Shown: piece after piece, positions 16,790 to 25,782 of the stretch
How the letters are laid out: each line of letters starts with the position of its first letter
How positions within the stretch are numbered: the stretch's first letter is position 1
NCBI GenBank assembly: GCA_046350455.1
Contig: JAXMAM010000013.1
Coordinates: forward strand, 1 to 64,000
Direction of reading: 5' to 3'
Length of the DNA stretch: 64,000 nt
DNA from: CAZXGD01 sp046350455
GTDB lineage: Bacteria > Planctomycetota > Phycisphaerae > Phycisphaerales > SM1A02
Made by a program: the position numbers and the translations under genes
Notes under the pieces: model-generated
What the model was told of the DNA's origin: nothing
Database searches by the model: none
What the model saw: the letters and a program-made list of their open reading frames with translations, nothing else

Positions 16790-17712
16790 CGTTCCTGGTG
16801 GCAGCCATCATCGCGTTCGGCGCCAGCTCGGTGGGCGTCCCCCTGCTTCTGTTCGCGTGCCGCATGCTGGGCCTGTGGGTGATCGTGCCCGAGCGACGCA
16901 GCTACGTGTACGTGCTGTTCGGCAAGGTGGTGTGCATCCTGGATGAGCCGGGGCTGCACTTCCTGCTGGCCAAGATCGGCCCGCGCGCGTTCATTGTGAA
17001 CTGGCTTGGCACGCGGCACACCATTGACCTGCGCCTGGACCAGCGCTACCTGCGCAGCCAGCCGGTCAATTCAGAAGAAGGTGCGCCCATGGGCATCGGC
17101 ATCTGGTTTGAGATGTTTGTGAGCGACCCAGTGGCCTACCTGTTCCGGAACGCAGACCCGCGCGGCTCGCTGGAGGCCAACGTCAGCAACAGCACCGTGC
17201 GCTGCCTGAGCAACCTGCCATTGGGCGAGATGCTGGCCGACCGCCACGCCATGAGCATGACCGTGCGCAAAGAGGTGTCGCCGCAGAGCCAAGCCTGGGG
17301 CTACAGCCTGGGCAGCGTGTACATCCGCAAGGTGCACTTCCGCGACCCGGAGATGATCCGGCAGATCGAAAGTAAGGTGGTGAACCGCCTGCGCCAGGTG
17401 ACCGCCTCCATCAAGCAGGACGGCGCCAACCAGGTGAGCATCATCACCAGCAGCGCAGAGCGGCAGGCTGCCCTGGAATTTGCCAAGGCCGGCGCGATGC
17501 GCCCGCGAATCGTGGGTGACATGCTGCGTGACGTCAGCCGCGATCCGGATGTGCAGCAGGCGCTCTTTGACGTGCTGGAAGCCCAGCGCGTGCTGGAGAA
17601 CAACGGCTCCGTCACCATCCTGCCGCGCAACGCTGCGCTCCTGCAGCAGCTGGTGGGCGCGCAGCAGGCCACGCAGACGCCGCCACCGGCGCCGCCGCGG
17701 CGTTCCACCTGA
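16786..17712 (+). CDS. SPFH/Band 7-like protein (second subunit)
   Basis: 308 residues. An N-terminal membrane helix (FLVAAIIAFGASSVGVPLLL) is followed by an SPFH-like domain (VIVPERRSYVYVLFGKVV, LDEPGLHFLLAKIGPRAF, RSQPVNSEEGAPMGIGIWF) and a helical tail with IESKVVNRLRQVTASIKQDG, ending Pro-rich. The pattern matches the second protein of SPFH pairs. Translationally coupled to the upstream gene. The partner protease FtsH, usual for HflK/HflC, is not in the window, so the target is unknown. Confidence 0.85.
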   Translation: MTFLVAAIIAFGASSVGVPLLLFACRMLGLWVIVPERRSYVYVLFGKVVCILDEPGLHFLLAKIGPRAFIVNWLGTRHTIDLRLDQRYLRSQPVNSEEGAPMGIGIWFEMFVSDPVAYLFRNADPRGSLEANVSNSTVRCLSNLPLGEMLADRHAMSMTVRKEVSPQSQAWGYSLGSVYIRKVHFRDPEMIRQIESKVVNRLRQVTASIKQDGANQVSIITSSAERQAALEFAKAGAMRPRIVGDMLRDVSRDPDVQQALFDVLEAQRVLENNGSVTILPRNAALLQQLVGAQQATQTPPPAPPRRST

Positions 17713-17723
17713 CGGAGCATGCG

Positions 17724-17739
17724 GGCGCGCCAGCGCGCC
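17724..17739. terminator. Short G+C dyad between convergent genes
   Basis: GGCGCGC, two-base spacer, GCGCGCC lies in the 36-bp gap between the SPFH gene and the convergent acetyltransferase gene. There is no T-run, and the tight loop would open by a pair or two. Possible bidirectional terminator. Confidence 0.3.
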
Positions 17740-17748
17740 GCGCCAGGT

Positions 17749-18411
17749 TCACGCCGACGCGCCCTGCAACCGCGCTTCCAGCCGCGCCTTCACCGCGGGC
17801 CATTCGTCGTCCAGGATGCTGAAGATCACCCAGTCGCGCACCAGCGGCTGGGTGCGCAGGAGCGCTGGCGGCATGATGCGTGACTTGCGCAGCACGCCTT
17901 CACGCACAGCGCCAAGCTTGGCGATGGCCGCCTGGCTGTGCAGGTTGGTGATGTTGGTGGTGATCTGCACGCGGAGGGCTGGAGGCTGCAGTCCCTCGAA
18001 CGCATGCCGCAGCATGAGGTACTTGGCTTCTGGATTCACGCGAGTGCCCTGCCACGCCTTGCCAATCCACGTGCGGCCAATCTCCAGCCCGCGGTGCTCT
18101 GCGCGAATGTCCATGTACGTGGAGCGCCCCACCGATCGCCCAGCCTCTGGACCGCTGGCCAGCACCATGGCAAACGCCACCACGCCAGGCAGCGAGTGCA
18201 GCTTCTCCACGTCGCGTTCAAAGCCGGCCACCGACCATTCGTCGGGCGCCTGCATGCTGTGCAGGAAGAGCTCTGGCGCAGCAGCCGCCAGCAGGTCTGG
18301 GGCATGGCGCTTCTCCAGCGGCTCCAGCCGGATGGTGGGGGCCACCCGGGGGTCTGCCAGGACGGCAGGCCGGACCCATGGTGGCGTGCTGGCAGGGACA
18401 GCAGGGTTCAT
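17749..18411 (-). CDS. GNAT family acetyltransferase (RimJ/RimL type)
   Basis: 220 residues from ATG 18411. The frame is open far upstream but that part is antisense to the next gene. The domain starts at TIRLEPLEKRHAPDLLAA and includes GRSTYMDIRAEHRGLEIG, TWIGKAWQGTRVNPEAKYL, ALRVQITTNITNLHSQAAI and KLGAVREGVLRK, the ordered pattern of RimL-type acetyltransferases, where N and LG are conserved near the C-terminal strand. The substrate is unknown. TATTCT ends 7 nt before the ATG. Confidence 0.9.
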   Translation of the reverse strand: MNPAVPASTPPWVRPAVLADPRVAPTIRLEPLEKRHAPDLLAAAAPELFLHSMQAPDEWSVAGFERDVEKLHSLPGVVAFAMVLASGPEAGRSVGRSTYMDIRAEHRGLEIGRTWIGKAWQGTRVNPEAKYLMLRHAFEGLQPPALRVQITTNITNLHSQAAIAKLGAVREGVLRKSRIMPPALLRTQPLVRDWVIFSILDDEWPAVKARLEARLQGASA

Positions 18412-18511
18412 CCTGTAAAGAATAGGTCCACGCTGCCCAATCTTCGTGGATGTCGCTGCCCTCCAGGCGGACGCACTTGACTCGGGCAGGCGGCGAGATA
18501 CTGTTGGGCCC

Positions 18512-19432
18512 ATGAATCGCACTGCAGCCGCCTTTGCCCTTCTCTCCGCCGCCCTTGCCGCACCCCACGCCCTTGCTGTGGACGTGTACAGCACGGACTT
18601 CAACACGTACATCACTGGCACGCTGTCTGGCCAGTCCGCCTGGATCGGCGGCACAGGCACGTGGGCGGTGAGCGGCTCCATGAACGCTGGCCAGGTGGCC
18701 TTCAATGTGATGACCAGCGACGGCGCAGTGCAGCCCGTGGGTGGCACTGGCAAGATGGTGCGCATCACCACCGAGAAGTTCAACGCTGGCCGCAGCAAGG
18801 CGTGGCTGGACCTGCTGAACAGCGGCAAGTGGGCCGCTGCCAGCGCGGGCGGCAACGACGTGCTGGAGGCCAGCGCATCCATCTATGTGCCATCGGGGCA
18901 GCTCCTCACCTCCACCTTTGGCCTCATGGTGTCCAAGTCCGCCATTGACGTGGCTGGCGGGTTTGTGGTGGACGCGCAGACTGGCGCCGTGCTGACGCTG
19001 AACAACGGCTACGCAGTGGCCAACCGCACGCCAACTGGTGTCACAGTCCCGCTCAACCAGTGGAACACCTTCTCCTACCGGTGGAACGTGCTCACCGGCG
19101 CAGCCGAGCTGCGCGTGAACGGCAATCTGGCAGCGCAGTACACCACCACGCAGTCTGGCGGCCTGTACGCAGTGAACCTGCTGTCCACCACCGACACCAC
19201 GCCAGGCTCGCTGAACGCCTATGGCTACGCGGACAACCTGTCCATCACAGCCAACCCAGCCGCCCCGCCGCCCTGCGCTGGCGACTTCAACCACGACGGC
19301 GTGCGCGACGGCACAGACCTGGGCATCCTGCTGGGCGCCTGGGGCACGCCGGACGGCGACCTGAACAGCGACGGCACTACCGACGGCACGGATCTGGGCC
19401 TGCTGCTGGGTGGTTGGGGCGATTGCCCCTGA
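18512..19432 (+). CDS. Secreted concanavalin-like protein with dockerin tail
   Basis: 306 residues from ATG 18512. Signal peptide (AAAFALLSAALAAPHALA), then a beta-sandwich domain with YSTDFNTYITGTLSGQSAW near the N terminus and NQWNTFSYRWNVLTGAAEL near 200, as in extracellular LamG/PEP-associated jelly rolls. The C terminus has two dockerin-like repeats (DFNHDGVRDGTDLGILLG, DLNSDGTTDGTDLGLLLG). Tail-to-tail with the next dockerin gene, 24 bp apart. TACTGT ends 7 nt before the start. No enzyme motif seen. Confidence 0.87.
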   Translation: MNRTAAAFALLSAALAAPHALAVDVYSTDFNTYITGTLSGQSAWIGGTGTWAVSGSMNAGQVAFNVMTSDGAVQPVGGTGKMVRITTEKFNAGRSKAWLDLLNSGKWAAASAGGNDVLEASASIYVPSGQLLTSTFGLMVSKSAIDVAGGFVVDAQTGAVLTLNNGYAVANRTPTGVTVPLNQWNTFSYRWNVLTGAAELRVNGNLAAQYTTTQSGGLYAVNLLSTTDTTPGSLNAYGYADNLSITANPAAPPPCAGDFNHDGVRDGTDLGILLGAWGTPDGDLNSDGTTDGTDLGLLLGGWGDCP

Positions 19433-19620
19433 CGGTTCCGCGCAGCGCGCCCGGGCTCAGCCCGTCCACGCGCCAAGAAGCACACCCAGGTCTGTCCCGT
19501 CCACCTGGCCGTCGCTGGTGAGATCGGCCCCGCACGGCTGGGATGCGCACGGGCCCCAGCTGCCAAGGAGCAGCCCAAGGTCTGTGCCATCCACCACGCC
19601 ATCTGCGTTCAGATCACCCA
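19279..19620. repeat. Inverted pair of dockerin-coding DNA repeats
   Basis: The last ~150 bp of the plus-strand gene (19279-19429) and of the minus-strand gene (19460-19620) both encode the duplicated dockerin motif, so the DNA is a long imperfect inverted repeat around a short centre. Such repeats invite cruciform folding or recombination and occur at other dockerin tails in the window. Confidence 0.55.
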
Positions 19621-21067
19621 GCGGGTTCTCTGGGCCAGCCGTCTGGATGACGATGGCGTGTGCACCAGCCACGGCTGTCAGGCTGCCCACCGGGCTGACG
19701 AGCGCCAGCTCCAGCTGCATGGTCACGCCGCGCGGCACCTCTGCGCCCAGCGGCAGGATGGGCGATGCCACCCAGCCAGCCGTGACGGCCGTGAGAGGCA
19801 GCGCGCCCACCGTGCGCACCGTGCCAGCGCTGTCCACCAGGCGCACCTGCAGAACATCGTCTGCAGAGGCGGTGAAGACCCGCGTGTCCAGCTGCACAGC
19901 CACTGCGTTGCGCGGCAGGTAGAAGCGGTTGTGCCGGCGGCTGGGCTTGGTGGGCTCCAGCCGCAGGTAGCTGTTGCTGGTTCCGGACTCCACCACCACG
20001 GTGGCTGAACCACTGCCGCCGTGGTAGCCCCACCCTGCGTAGCTGCGGTCGAACGCGCCGTTGTAGAGCACGTCGGCTGGCGTGGGCGGTGTGCCTGGGC
20101 CGACCGCTGGGCGCGCGCCACCGCGCAGCGCCGAGTGCGCATAGCCAGCGCACGCCCACGTGCTGCACCCAGCCTCTGCGCTGCTGTACCAGGCGCCGCT
20201 GCTGTTCACCGAGCAGTCCACGTCGCTGGTGGCGCCAGCAATGGTGCCGTGGTACCAGGTGTGCGTCTTGCTGTGCTCCAGTCGGCAGCCCAGCAGGCAG
20301 TCGTCTGTGTCGCTGCCAGTTTCACCCAGCGCCGCAGCCAGGGAGACGTTGTAGACCTGCGCGGCAGGCAGCGCCATGCCGTCAAAGTCGCAGTCGTGGC
20401 AGCTGCCAGCCAGCCCTGTGTCAGCGCGCCAGTAGTTGTCTGCAAAGGCCACGTTGGACCACCGCACGGGCACTTGGTCGCCCCAGTTCAGGCCCCCGCC
20501 CAAGCCGCAGCTCTCTGCCATGGGGGGCGCCACCGGGTGCGGGTCCAGCGTGGTCACCTGGTCCACAGGCAAGCCAGCGTTGGCCAGGCGGCGCACCACT
20601 TCGCTGTTCACGCAGCAGCCGCGGCTGTGACCGATGAAGTGCACGGTGCGGCCAGCCACCGCATCAAAGGGCAGCACGCCGCCCGGCGCGCGCAACGCGG
20701 CATAGAGCGCGTCGGCTGCAGCTTCGGCGTATCCAATGTTGGTGCCAGGCAGCGATGCGCCGTCCGACTCGTCTGCCCAGTTGAAGAGCAGCACCAGCGG
20801 CGCGCCCGCAGTGGGCGCGCTTCCAGCCGCCTGCTGCCACTGGCCAGTGGCTGGCACGTAGCGCAGCACCGCGCCCTGTCCGCCAGATGCCAGCAGGATT
20901 TCCTCGCCCATGTCCTGCATCCACCCAGGCTTGCTGGTGGTGAACAACTGGAAGCCATGCGTGATCACGGTGGTGATGGGAGCATCTCCTGCCAGCGCAG
21001 GTGCTTGCATCAGGAGGTTTGCCACCATCACAAGGGGGATTGCAAGGGCAAGAGGGGTGCGGCTCAC
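19457..21067 (-). CDS. Secreted lipase-like alpha/beta hydrolase with dockerin tail
   Basis: 536 residues from GTG 21067. Signal peptide (LALAIPLVMVANLLMQAPALA). The hydrolase core has ITTVITHGFQLF near residue 32 (oxyanion HG), the nucleophile elbow FIGHSRGCCVNSEVV near 145 (G-H-S-R-G) and TLDPHPV near 170 with the acid; a candidate His follows in THTWYHGT. A carbohydrate-binding-like sandwich (NGAFDRSYAGWGY onward) separates it from two dockerin-like repeats (DLNADGVVDGTDLGLLLG, DLTSDGQVDGTDLGVLLG). Predicted extracellular esterase or lipase. Confidence 0.85.
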   Translation of the reverse strand: MSRTPLALAIPLVMVANLLMQAPALAGDAPITTVITHGFQLFTTSKPGWMQDMGEEILLASGGQGAVLRYVPATGQWQQAAGSAPTAGAPLVLLFNWADESDGASLPGTNIGYAEAAADALYAALRAPGGVLPFDAVAGRTVHFIGHSRGCCVNSEVVRRLANAGLPVDQVTTLDPHPVAPPMAESCGLGGGLNWGDQVPVRWSNVAFADNYWRADTGLAGSCHDCDFDGMALPAAQVYNVSLAAALGETGSDTDDCLLGCRLEHSKTHTWYHGTIAGATSDVDCSVNSSGAWYSSAEAGCSTWACAGYAHSALRGGARPAVGPGTPPTPADVLYNGAFDRSYAGWGYHGGSGSATVVVESGTSNSYLRLEPTKPSRRHNRFYLPRNAVAVQLDTRVFTASADDVLQVRLVDSAGTVRTVGALPLTAVTAGWVASPILPLGAEVPRGVTMQLELALVSPVGSLTAVAGAHAIVIQTAGPENPLGDLNADGVVDGTDLGLLLGSWGPCASQPCGADLTSDGQVDGTDLGVLLGAWTG

Positions 21068-21216
21068 AGCGCAGTCAGCCTACGCACAACCAGCCTTTCA
21101 CCCAAGTGGCTGCCAGCGATCTTCCAGCATGCTGTCTCTCGTGGATAGCATCCACGCTTCCACGCCCTGCCGGCCTGCGCGTGCAGGAAGGGCCACGGGC
21201 GAATTCGGAGATCACC

Positions 21217-22746
21217 ATGTCCGCTGCTTCCCACCGTTTCGGGGTGTCACTGCTCGCCAGCACGGCTGTGCTGGCCGCTGCCTGCGCCACCTGGCTGCCT
21301 GGCTGCGCTTCGCAGTCCAAGCAAGATGCCTCGACTGACTCTGCTAACGCCAAGACTGCCTCCTCCCGCACCCAGCCGGTCACCAGCGCCGAAGCAGCAG
21401 CCGCTCCCGGCCAGCTGACCGAGGCTGAGGCGCTGGAGCTGGGCACCGAGGCCTACATCTACGGCTATCCGCTGGTCACCATGGAGATGACCCGCCGCGT
21501 GATGACCAACGTGCCCGCCGCCACTGGCACGCGCGCACCCATGGGCCAGCTGGTCCGCATGCGCGAGTACCCCAACGCCAGCTTCCGCGACGTGACAGCG
21601 CCCAACGCAGACACGCTCTACACCACCGCGTGGGTGGATGTGGCCAAGGAGCCGTGGGTGCTCAGCCTGCCAGACTTTGGCAACCGCTACTACCTCTTCC
21701 CCATGCTGGATGGCTGGACCGATGTGTTCCAGGTGCCTGGCGCGCGCACCACGGGCGGCAAGGCTGCCACCTACGCCATCACGGGTCCAGGCTGGAAGGG
21801 CACGCTGCCTGCTGGCGTGACGGAATACAAGTCTCCCACTGCAATCGTGTGGATCCTGGGCCGTATCTACTGCGAGGGCACGCCAGAGGACTACAAGGCT
21901 GTGCACGCTCTGCAGGACGCTGTCAAGCTGGTGCCGCTCAGCCAGTACGGCAAGCCTTACACGCCACCAGCTGGCGTGGTGAACGCTGCGCAGGACATGA
22001 AGACCGCGGTGCGCGAACAGGTGAACAACCTGGACGCCACGGCCTACTTCACCCTGCTGGCGCAGCTCATGGTGACCAACCCACCGTCGGCTGCAGACGC
22101 ACCCATGATGGCCAAGTTTGTGCGCCTGGGCATCCGCCCCGGGCAGCCCTTCGACCCCAGCAAGATGAGTGCCGCTGGCGCTGCCGCCATGAAGCAGGTG
22201 CCCAAGATGGGCTTTGAGAAGATCATGGCCTCCTTCTCCAAGACTGGCGTGGACGAGAACGGCTGGCAGTTCACCACCAAGACCGGCCTGTACGGCACCA
22301 ACTACCTGGACCGCGCGCTGATCACAGCCATCGGCCTGGGCGCCAACCGCCCGCAGGACGCCATCTATCCAACGTCCACAGCGGATGCATCGGGCAAGCC
22401 GTACGACGGTGCCAACTCCTACGTGCTGCACTTCAACAAGGGCCAGATGCCGCCAGCCAAGGGCTTCTGGTCGCTCACCATGTACGACGGCGAGTACTTC
22501 TTTGTGGCCAACCCGCTCAACCGCTACACGCTGAGCAGCCGCAGCACCTTCAACACCAATCCAGATGGGTCGGTGGACCTGCTGATCCAGGCTGCGGATC
22601 CAGGCCCAGCCAAGCAGGCCAACTGGCTGCCCGCGCCCAAGGGCAAGTTCATCCTGATGCTGCGCCTGTACTGGCCCAGCGAGACCAATCCATCGCTCTT
22701 GAATGGGTCATGGAAGATCCCAGGCGTGACCCGCACTGGCAGCTGA
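21217..22746 (+). CDS. DUF1254/DUF1214 domain lipoprotein-like protein
   Basis: 509 residues from ATG 21217 with GGAG seven nt upstream. The N terminus (ASTAVLAAACATWLPGC) reads as a signal with a lipobox, Cys-30 being a possible anchor. DUF1254: ELGTEAYIYGYPLVTMEM, then TAPNADTLYTTAWVDV. DUF1214: SYVLHFNKGQMPPAKGFWSL and NWLPAPKGKFILMLRLYWP. Paralogue of 1100-2545 and of the fragment at 790-1083. The family often occurs in several copies in one genome; the activity is not established. Confidence 0.88.
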   Translation: MSAASHRFGVSLLASTAVLAAACATWLPGCASQSKQDASTDSANAKTASSRTQPVTSAEAAAAPGQLTEAEALELGTEAYIYGYPLVTMEMTRRVMTNVPAATGTRAPMGQLVRMREYPNASFRDVTAPNADTLYTTAWVDVAKEPWVLSLPDFGNRYYLFPMLDGWTDVFQVPGARTTGGKAATYAITGPGWKGTLPAGVTEYKSPTAIVWILGRIYCEGTPEDYKAVHALQDAVKLVPLSQYGKPYTPPAGVVNAAQDMKTAVREQVNNLDATAYFTLLAQLMVTNPPSAADAPMMAKFVRLGIRPGQPFDPSKMSAAGAAAMKQVPKMGFEKIMASFSKTGVDENGWQFTTKTGLYGTNYLDRALITAIGLGANRPQDAIYPTSTADASGKPYDGANSYVLHFNKGQMPPAKGFWSLTMYDGEYFFVANPLNRYTLSSRSTFNTNPDGSVDLLIQAADPGPAKQANWLPAPKGKFILMLRLYWPSETNPSLLNGSWKIPGVTRTGS

Positions 22747-22757
22747 TCTGAAGCGCT

Positions 22758-22797
22758 GGGCAGCGCACTCACCCGTTCTGCGGGGAGTGCGCTGCCC
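22758..22797. terminator. Bidirectional hairpin at converging gene ends
   Basis: A perfect 13-bp stem (GGGCAGCGCACTC / GAGTGCGCTGCCC) with a 14-nt loop lies between the DUF1254 gene and the convergent phosphodiesterase/TPR gene; its right arm covers the last codons of the latter. No T-run follows on either strand, yet a stem this long at a convergent junction is likely a transcription end. Confidence 0.55.
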
Positions 22798-24868
22798 ACG
22801 CTGCCGCTCCCCAACCTGACTGCGGCCGGTGGGCCAGCTTGCCAGCAGCGCTGAGCGCGGCGTGGAGTTCCACCACGCGCTGTGCTGCCTTGTCCGCCAC
22901 CGCTGCATGGCCAAGGCGCGCTGCCACAGCCTGCAGGAACTCCTGCGCATCCAGGGCGCCAGGCTGCATGGCCGCCGCGTTCTGCAGCGACTGCTCTGCG
23001 CTCTCCAGTTCGCCCAGCCACGCCAGGGCTGCGCCCAGGATGAAGTGCGCCTCTGGCAGCGCCATCTGAATCTCGGTGGCGTCCAGGCAGGCCTCGCCCG
23101 CGCGTTCGTACAGGCCGCGGTCCATGAGCGACCGTGCCAGCGCCACCCGCACCTGCGGATCCCGCGGCGCATGCGCCACGGCTGCGGCAAAGAAGTGGTC
23201 AGCGCGCTCCCAGCGCTGCTGCGCTGCATAGAGCGCCGCCAGCGGGAAGGCCATGGATGGCTGGCGGCCATGGGAGGCTTCCATGGCGTCTGCTGCGGCG
23301 GCGGCATCCGCAGTGCGGCCCAGCTGCTGCAGAGCACCCGCCAGCAGGATGTGCGCGTCTGGCAGCTGCGAGTCCCGCTTCAGGTACTCCTGGAGCGTCT
23401 GCACCGCTGCCTCTGGCTGCTGCGCGCCCAGCTGGCACTGCGCCAGCGGCACCACAAAGCGCACCTCGGCCGGATGATCTGCTGCCAGCTTCTGGAAGAT
23501 GGGCACTGCCAGTTCTGGCCGCCCTGTGGTCTTGTAGACCATTCCCAGATTGAAGCGGGTCTCGCGATCTGCCTCATCCAGCTGCGCCTTCACATCGGTG
23601 CCAAAGTCCGGCATGTAGCCCAGGTCAATCAGCTGCTGCAGGGCGTCGCGCGCCTCAAAGGGGTCCTGGCGCTGCTCGGGTGGATGCATGCCAGAGGAGC
23701 CTGGCACATCGTCCCAGCTGGGCACCACCTGCAGGCCAGGGACCTCTGCAAAGGCCTCTGCGATCACCCGTCCGTCCATGTCCGCCCCCACTGGCAGACC
23801 CAGCGCGGCCAGCGCCGTAGGCGTGATGTCCAGGAGCGTGGGCGCAGCGATGGTCTTTCCTGCCGCAAATCCTGGGCCGCTCAGCACCACCACGCCTTCT
23901 GGGCGGTGCCACCGCGCCTCCACCACCGCGCCTGCAGCCTTGCGCCATTCCTCCTGGACTGGGCGCTGATGATCGGAATAGAAGCCGTGGTCTGAAAGCA
24001 GGATCACGGTGGTGTCTGGCCCAGCGGCGGCCAGCAGTTCGCCAAGCATGCGGTCGTGCAGCATGTACACGCGATCCATCACGCTGCCGTAGGCGCGCAC
24101 ATCCTCTGCGCGCACATGCGCCATGCGCGGCGGCCGGTACTCCATGGCGTGGTGGCCGATGGTGTCAATGGCGTCGTAGAAGACCATGGTGCAGTCCCAC
24201 GCAGCAGAAGAGGCGCGCTCAGCGGCCAGCAGCTGCAGGGCTGCGCGGTGGATGCTGAGCGTGCGCGCCCATTCACCAGCGATCTGCCCTGCCACGTTGC
24301 TCTTCAGCACGTGGGCGGACGCGCCAGGCAGCAGGTCCTTCAGGAGCGCATCGCGGTCTGTCACCGCGTTCACCCGCGCGCTGGCCAGTGCGGTTGCCAG
24401 ATCTGCTGGCGCGTAGACGGCGCCCTCCTGCACAGGCCATGGCTGGCCCGCCGCCACGCCTGCCGTGCGGTTGAACAGATTGGAGACACACACGCCCGAG
24501 ATGGACTCCGCCGGGTGCGAGGCATACCAGCCCAGCGCATGCACGCGCATGTCAGACTGGGTGAGCATGTTCCACAGTGCCTTGGTCTTGCGAGTGGTGC
24601 TGCTGGAGATGCGCAGGCCTTCGCCAGACGGGTTGGGCTCCACAAAGCTCAGAATGCCGTGCTTGTCAGGCGTCTTGCCTGTGGCGATGGAGGTCCACAG
24701 GAGCGGCGAGAGCGTGGGCTCCAGGGTCTTGATCTCTGCGCGCACACCCTGCTCCACCAGGCGGCGGAAGTTTGGCATCTTGCCCGCGGACATCAGCGGG
24801 TCCAGCAGGTGCCAGTCTGCGGCGTCCCACCCCACCACCAGAAGGCGCTTGACATGGCGGCTTGGCAT
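22769..24868 (-). CDS. Alkaline phosphatase-superfamily phosphodiesterase fused to TPR repeats
   Basis: 699 residues. The N-terminal ~400 residues are a type I phosphodiesterase / nucleotide pyrophosphatase domain: LLVVGWDAADWHLLDPLM (metal Asp), the nucleophile region LSPLLWTSIATGKTPDKHGI (Thr), then VILLSDHGFYSDH (Asp-His metal ligands). After ~430 come TPR-type helical pairs (NLGMVYKTTGRPELAVPIF; HILLAGALQQLGRTADAA; and others) to the end. No signal peptide is seen, so it should be cytoplasmic. The family cleaves phosphodiesters or nucleotide sugars; the TPR part suggests a protein partner. Convergent with the DUF1254 gene. Confidence 0.88.
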   Translation of the reverse strand: MPSRHVKRLLVVGWDAADWHLLDPLMSAGKMPNFRRLVEQGVRAEIKTLEPTLSPLLWTSIATGKTPDKHGILSFVEPNPSGEGLRISSSTTRKTKALWNMLTQSDMRVHALGWYASHPAESISGVCVSNLFNRTAGVAAGQPWPVQEGAVYAPADLATALASARVNAVTDRDALLKDLLPGASAHVLKSNVAGQIAGEWARTLSIHRAALQLLAAERASSAAWDCTMVFYDAIDTIGHHAMEYRPPRMAHVRAEDVRAYGSVMDRVYMLHDRMLGELLAAAGPDTTVILLSDHGFYSDHQRPVQEEWRKAAGAVVEARWHRPEGVVVLSGPGFAAGKTIAAPTLLDITPTALAALGLPVGADMDGRVIAEAFAEVPGLQVVPSWDDVPGSSGMHPPEQRQDPFEARDALQQLIDLGYMPDFGTDVKAQLDEADRETRFNLGMVYKTTGRPELAVPIFQKLAADHPAEVRFVVPLAQCQLGAQQPEAAVQTLQEYLKRDSQLPDAHILLAGALQQLGRTADAAAAADAMEASHGRQPSMAFPLAALYAAQQRWERADHFFAAAVAHAPRDPQVRVALARSLMDRGLYERAGEACLDATEIQMALPEAHFILGAALAWLGELESAEQSLQNAAAMQPGALDAQEFLQAVAARLGHAAVADKAAQRVVELHAALSAAGKLAHRPQSGWGAAAWAAHSPQNG

Positions 24869-24964
24869 AGAGCGGCGGCATGATAGAGCCGCCCGTCGGG
24901 GCGCACGCCATCGCAGCCGCTGCCTCTCGATTCTCTCCCGACCGCGCCTTCGTACACTGCCCCC

Positions 24965-25654
24965 GTGCAGCGCCGCACACTCCTTCCGTTGGTGGTTTCA
25001 CTGCTCGGCGGGGCCATCATCACCACAGGCATTGCGTGGGGGGTGGCAGCGTTTCCTGAGAAGGGAACCGTGGCGGACGCTGCCGGCGGCATCCTGGATC
25101 CGAGCTTTCCTGACAACGGGTGGTTCGTCTGGATGGTGGAGGGACGCGCAAGCACCCGGCTGGTGGCTCAGGCCAAGAACTACCCGCTCGAGGCTGCGGC
25201 ACTGCCGTGGTGGTCAGGACTTCCAGAGTTGTGTCGAGCCAAGTCTGCTGTGTCAGCACGGTTGCTTGAGCCGCAAGACACGTGGGAGGTGGTAGAGGAC
25301 GCCGCTGGCTGGCCGTTCAGGGCGCTGCGCATGAACTCGGAGGGTGTTGCAGGACCCAGCATCTCCCACGCGGCGCTCTCGTGCTTTGGCGTGCCGGCCG
25401 GCCTCACTCAGGGCCGGGCTGGAAGGACAGGCGGTGACCCGCGCACCACGCTGCAGCGGCTGCCTCAAGAGATCATCTGGCCGGGCTTTGCGCTGGACAC
25501 TGGTCTCTGGGGCGCCATCCTGTGGTGCGTGGTGTGGGGGCCCAGCACTGCGCGGCGTTGGCACCGGAACCGCACTGGCAGGTGTCTGGCCTGCGGCTAC
25601 CTCCTGCAGGCGCCGCGCGGAGCATCCTGTCCAGAGTGCGGGGCGGCGCTGTAG
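24965..25654 (+). CDS. Membrane protein with C-terminal zinc ribbon
   Basis: 229 residues from GTG 24965. An N-terminal membrane segment (LLPLVVSLLGGAIITTGIAW) and another near 175-195 (GLWGAILWCVVWGPS) frame a soluble part. The C terminus is a zinc-ribbon (CLACGYLLQAPRGASCPECG, CxxC-16-CxxC). The same ribbon ends the protein at 54139-54588. TACACT ends 6 nt before the GTG. Such small proteins recur in planctomycetes with no assigned function. Confidence 0.78.
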   Translation: MQRRTLLPLVVSLLGGAIITTGIAWGVAAFPEKGTVADAAGGILDPSFPDNGWFVWMVEGRASTRLVAQAKNYPLEAAALPWWSGLPELCRAKSAVSARLLEPQDTWEVVEDAAGWPFRALRMNSEGVAGPSISHAALSCFGVPAGLTQGRAGRTGGDPRTTLQRLPQEIIWPGFALDTGLWGAILWCVVWGPSTARRWHRNRTGRCLACGYLLQAPRGASCPECGAAL

Positions 25655-25782
25655 GGCCAGCGCGCACGCGCCCACATTGGCGCGCGCGCGACCACGCCGC
25701 ATGTCACGCCCATGTCACAAGGGCGCATCTGTGCGCCAGCACGGCTTGCCTTCCACCGCGGCTGGGGTACACCACACCTGCC

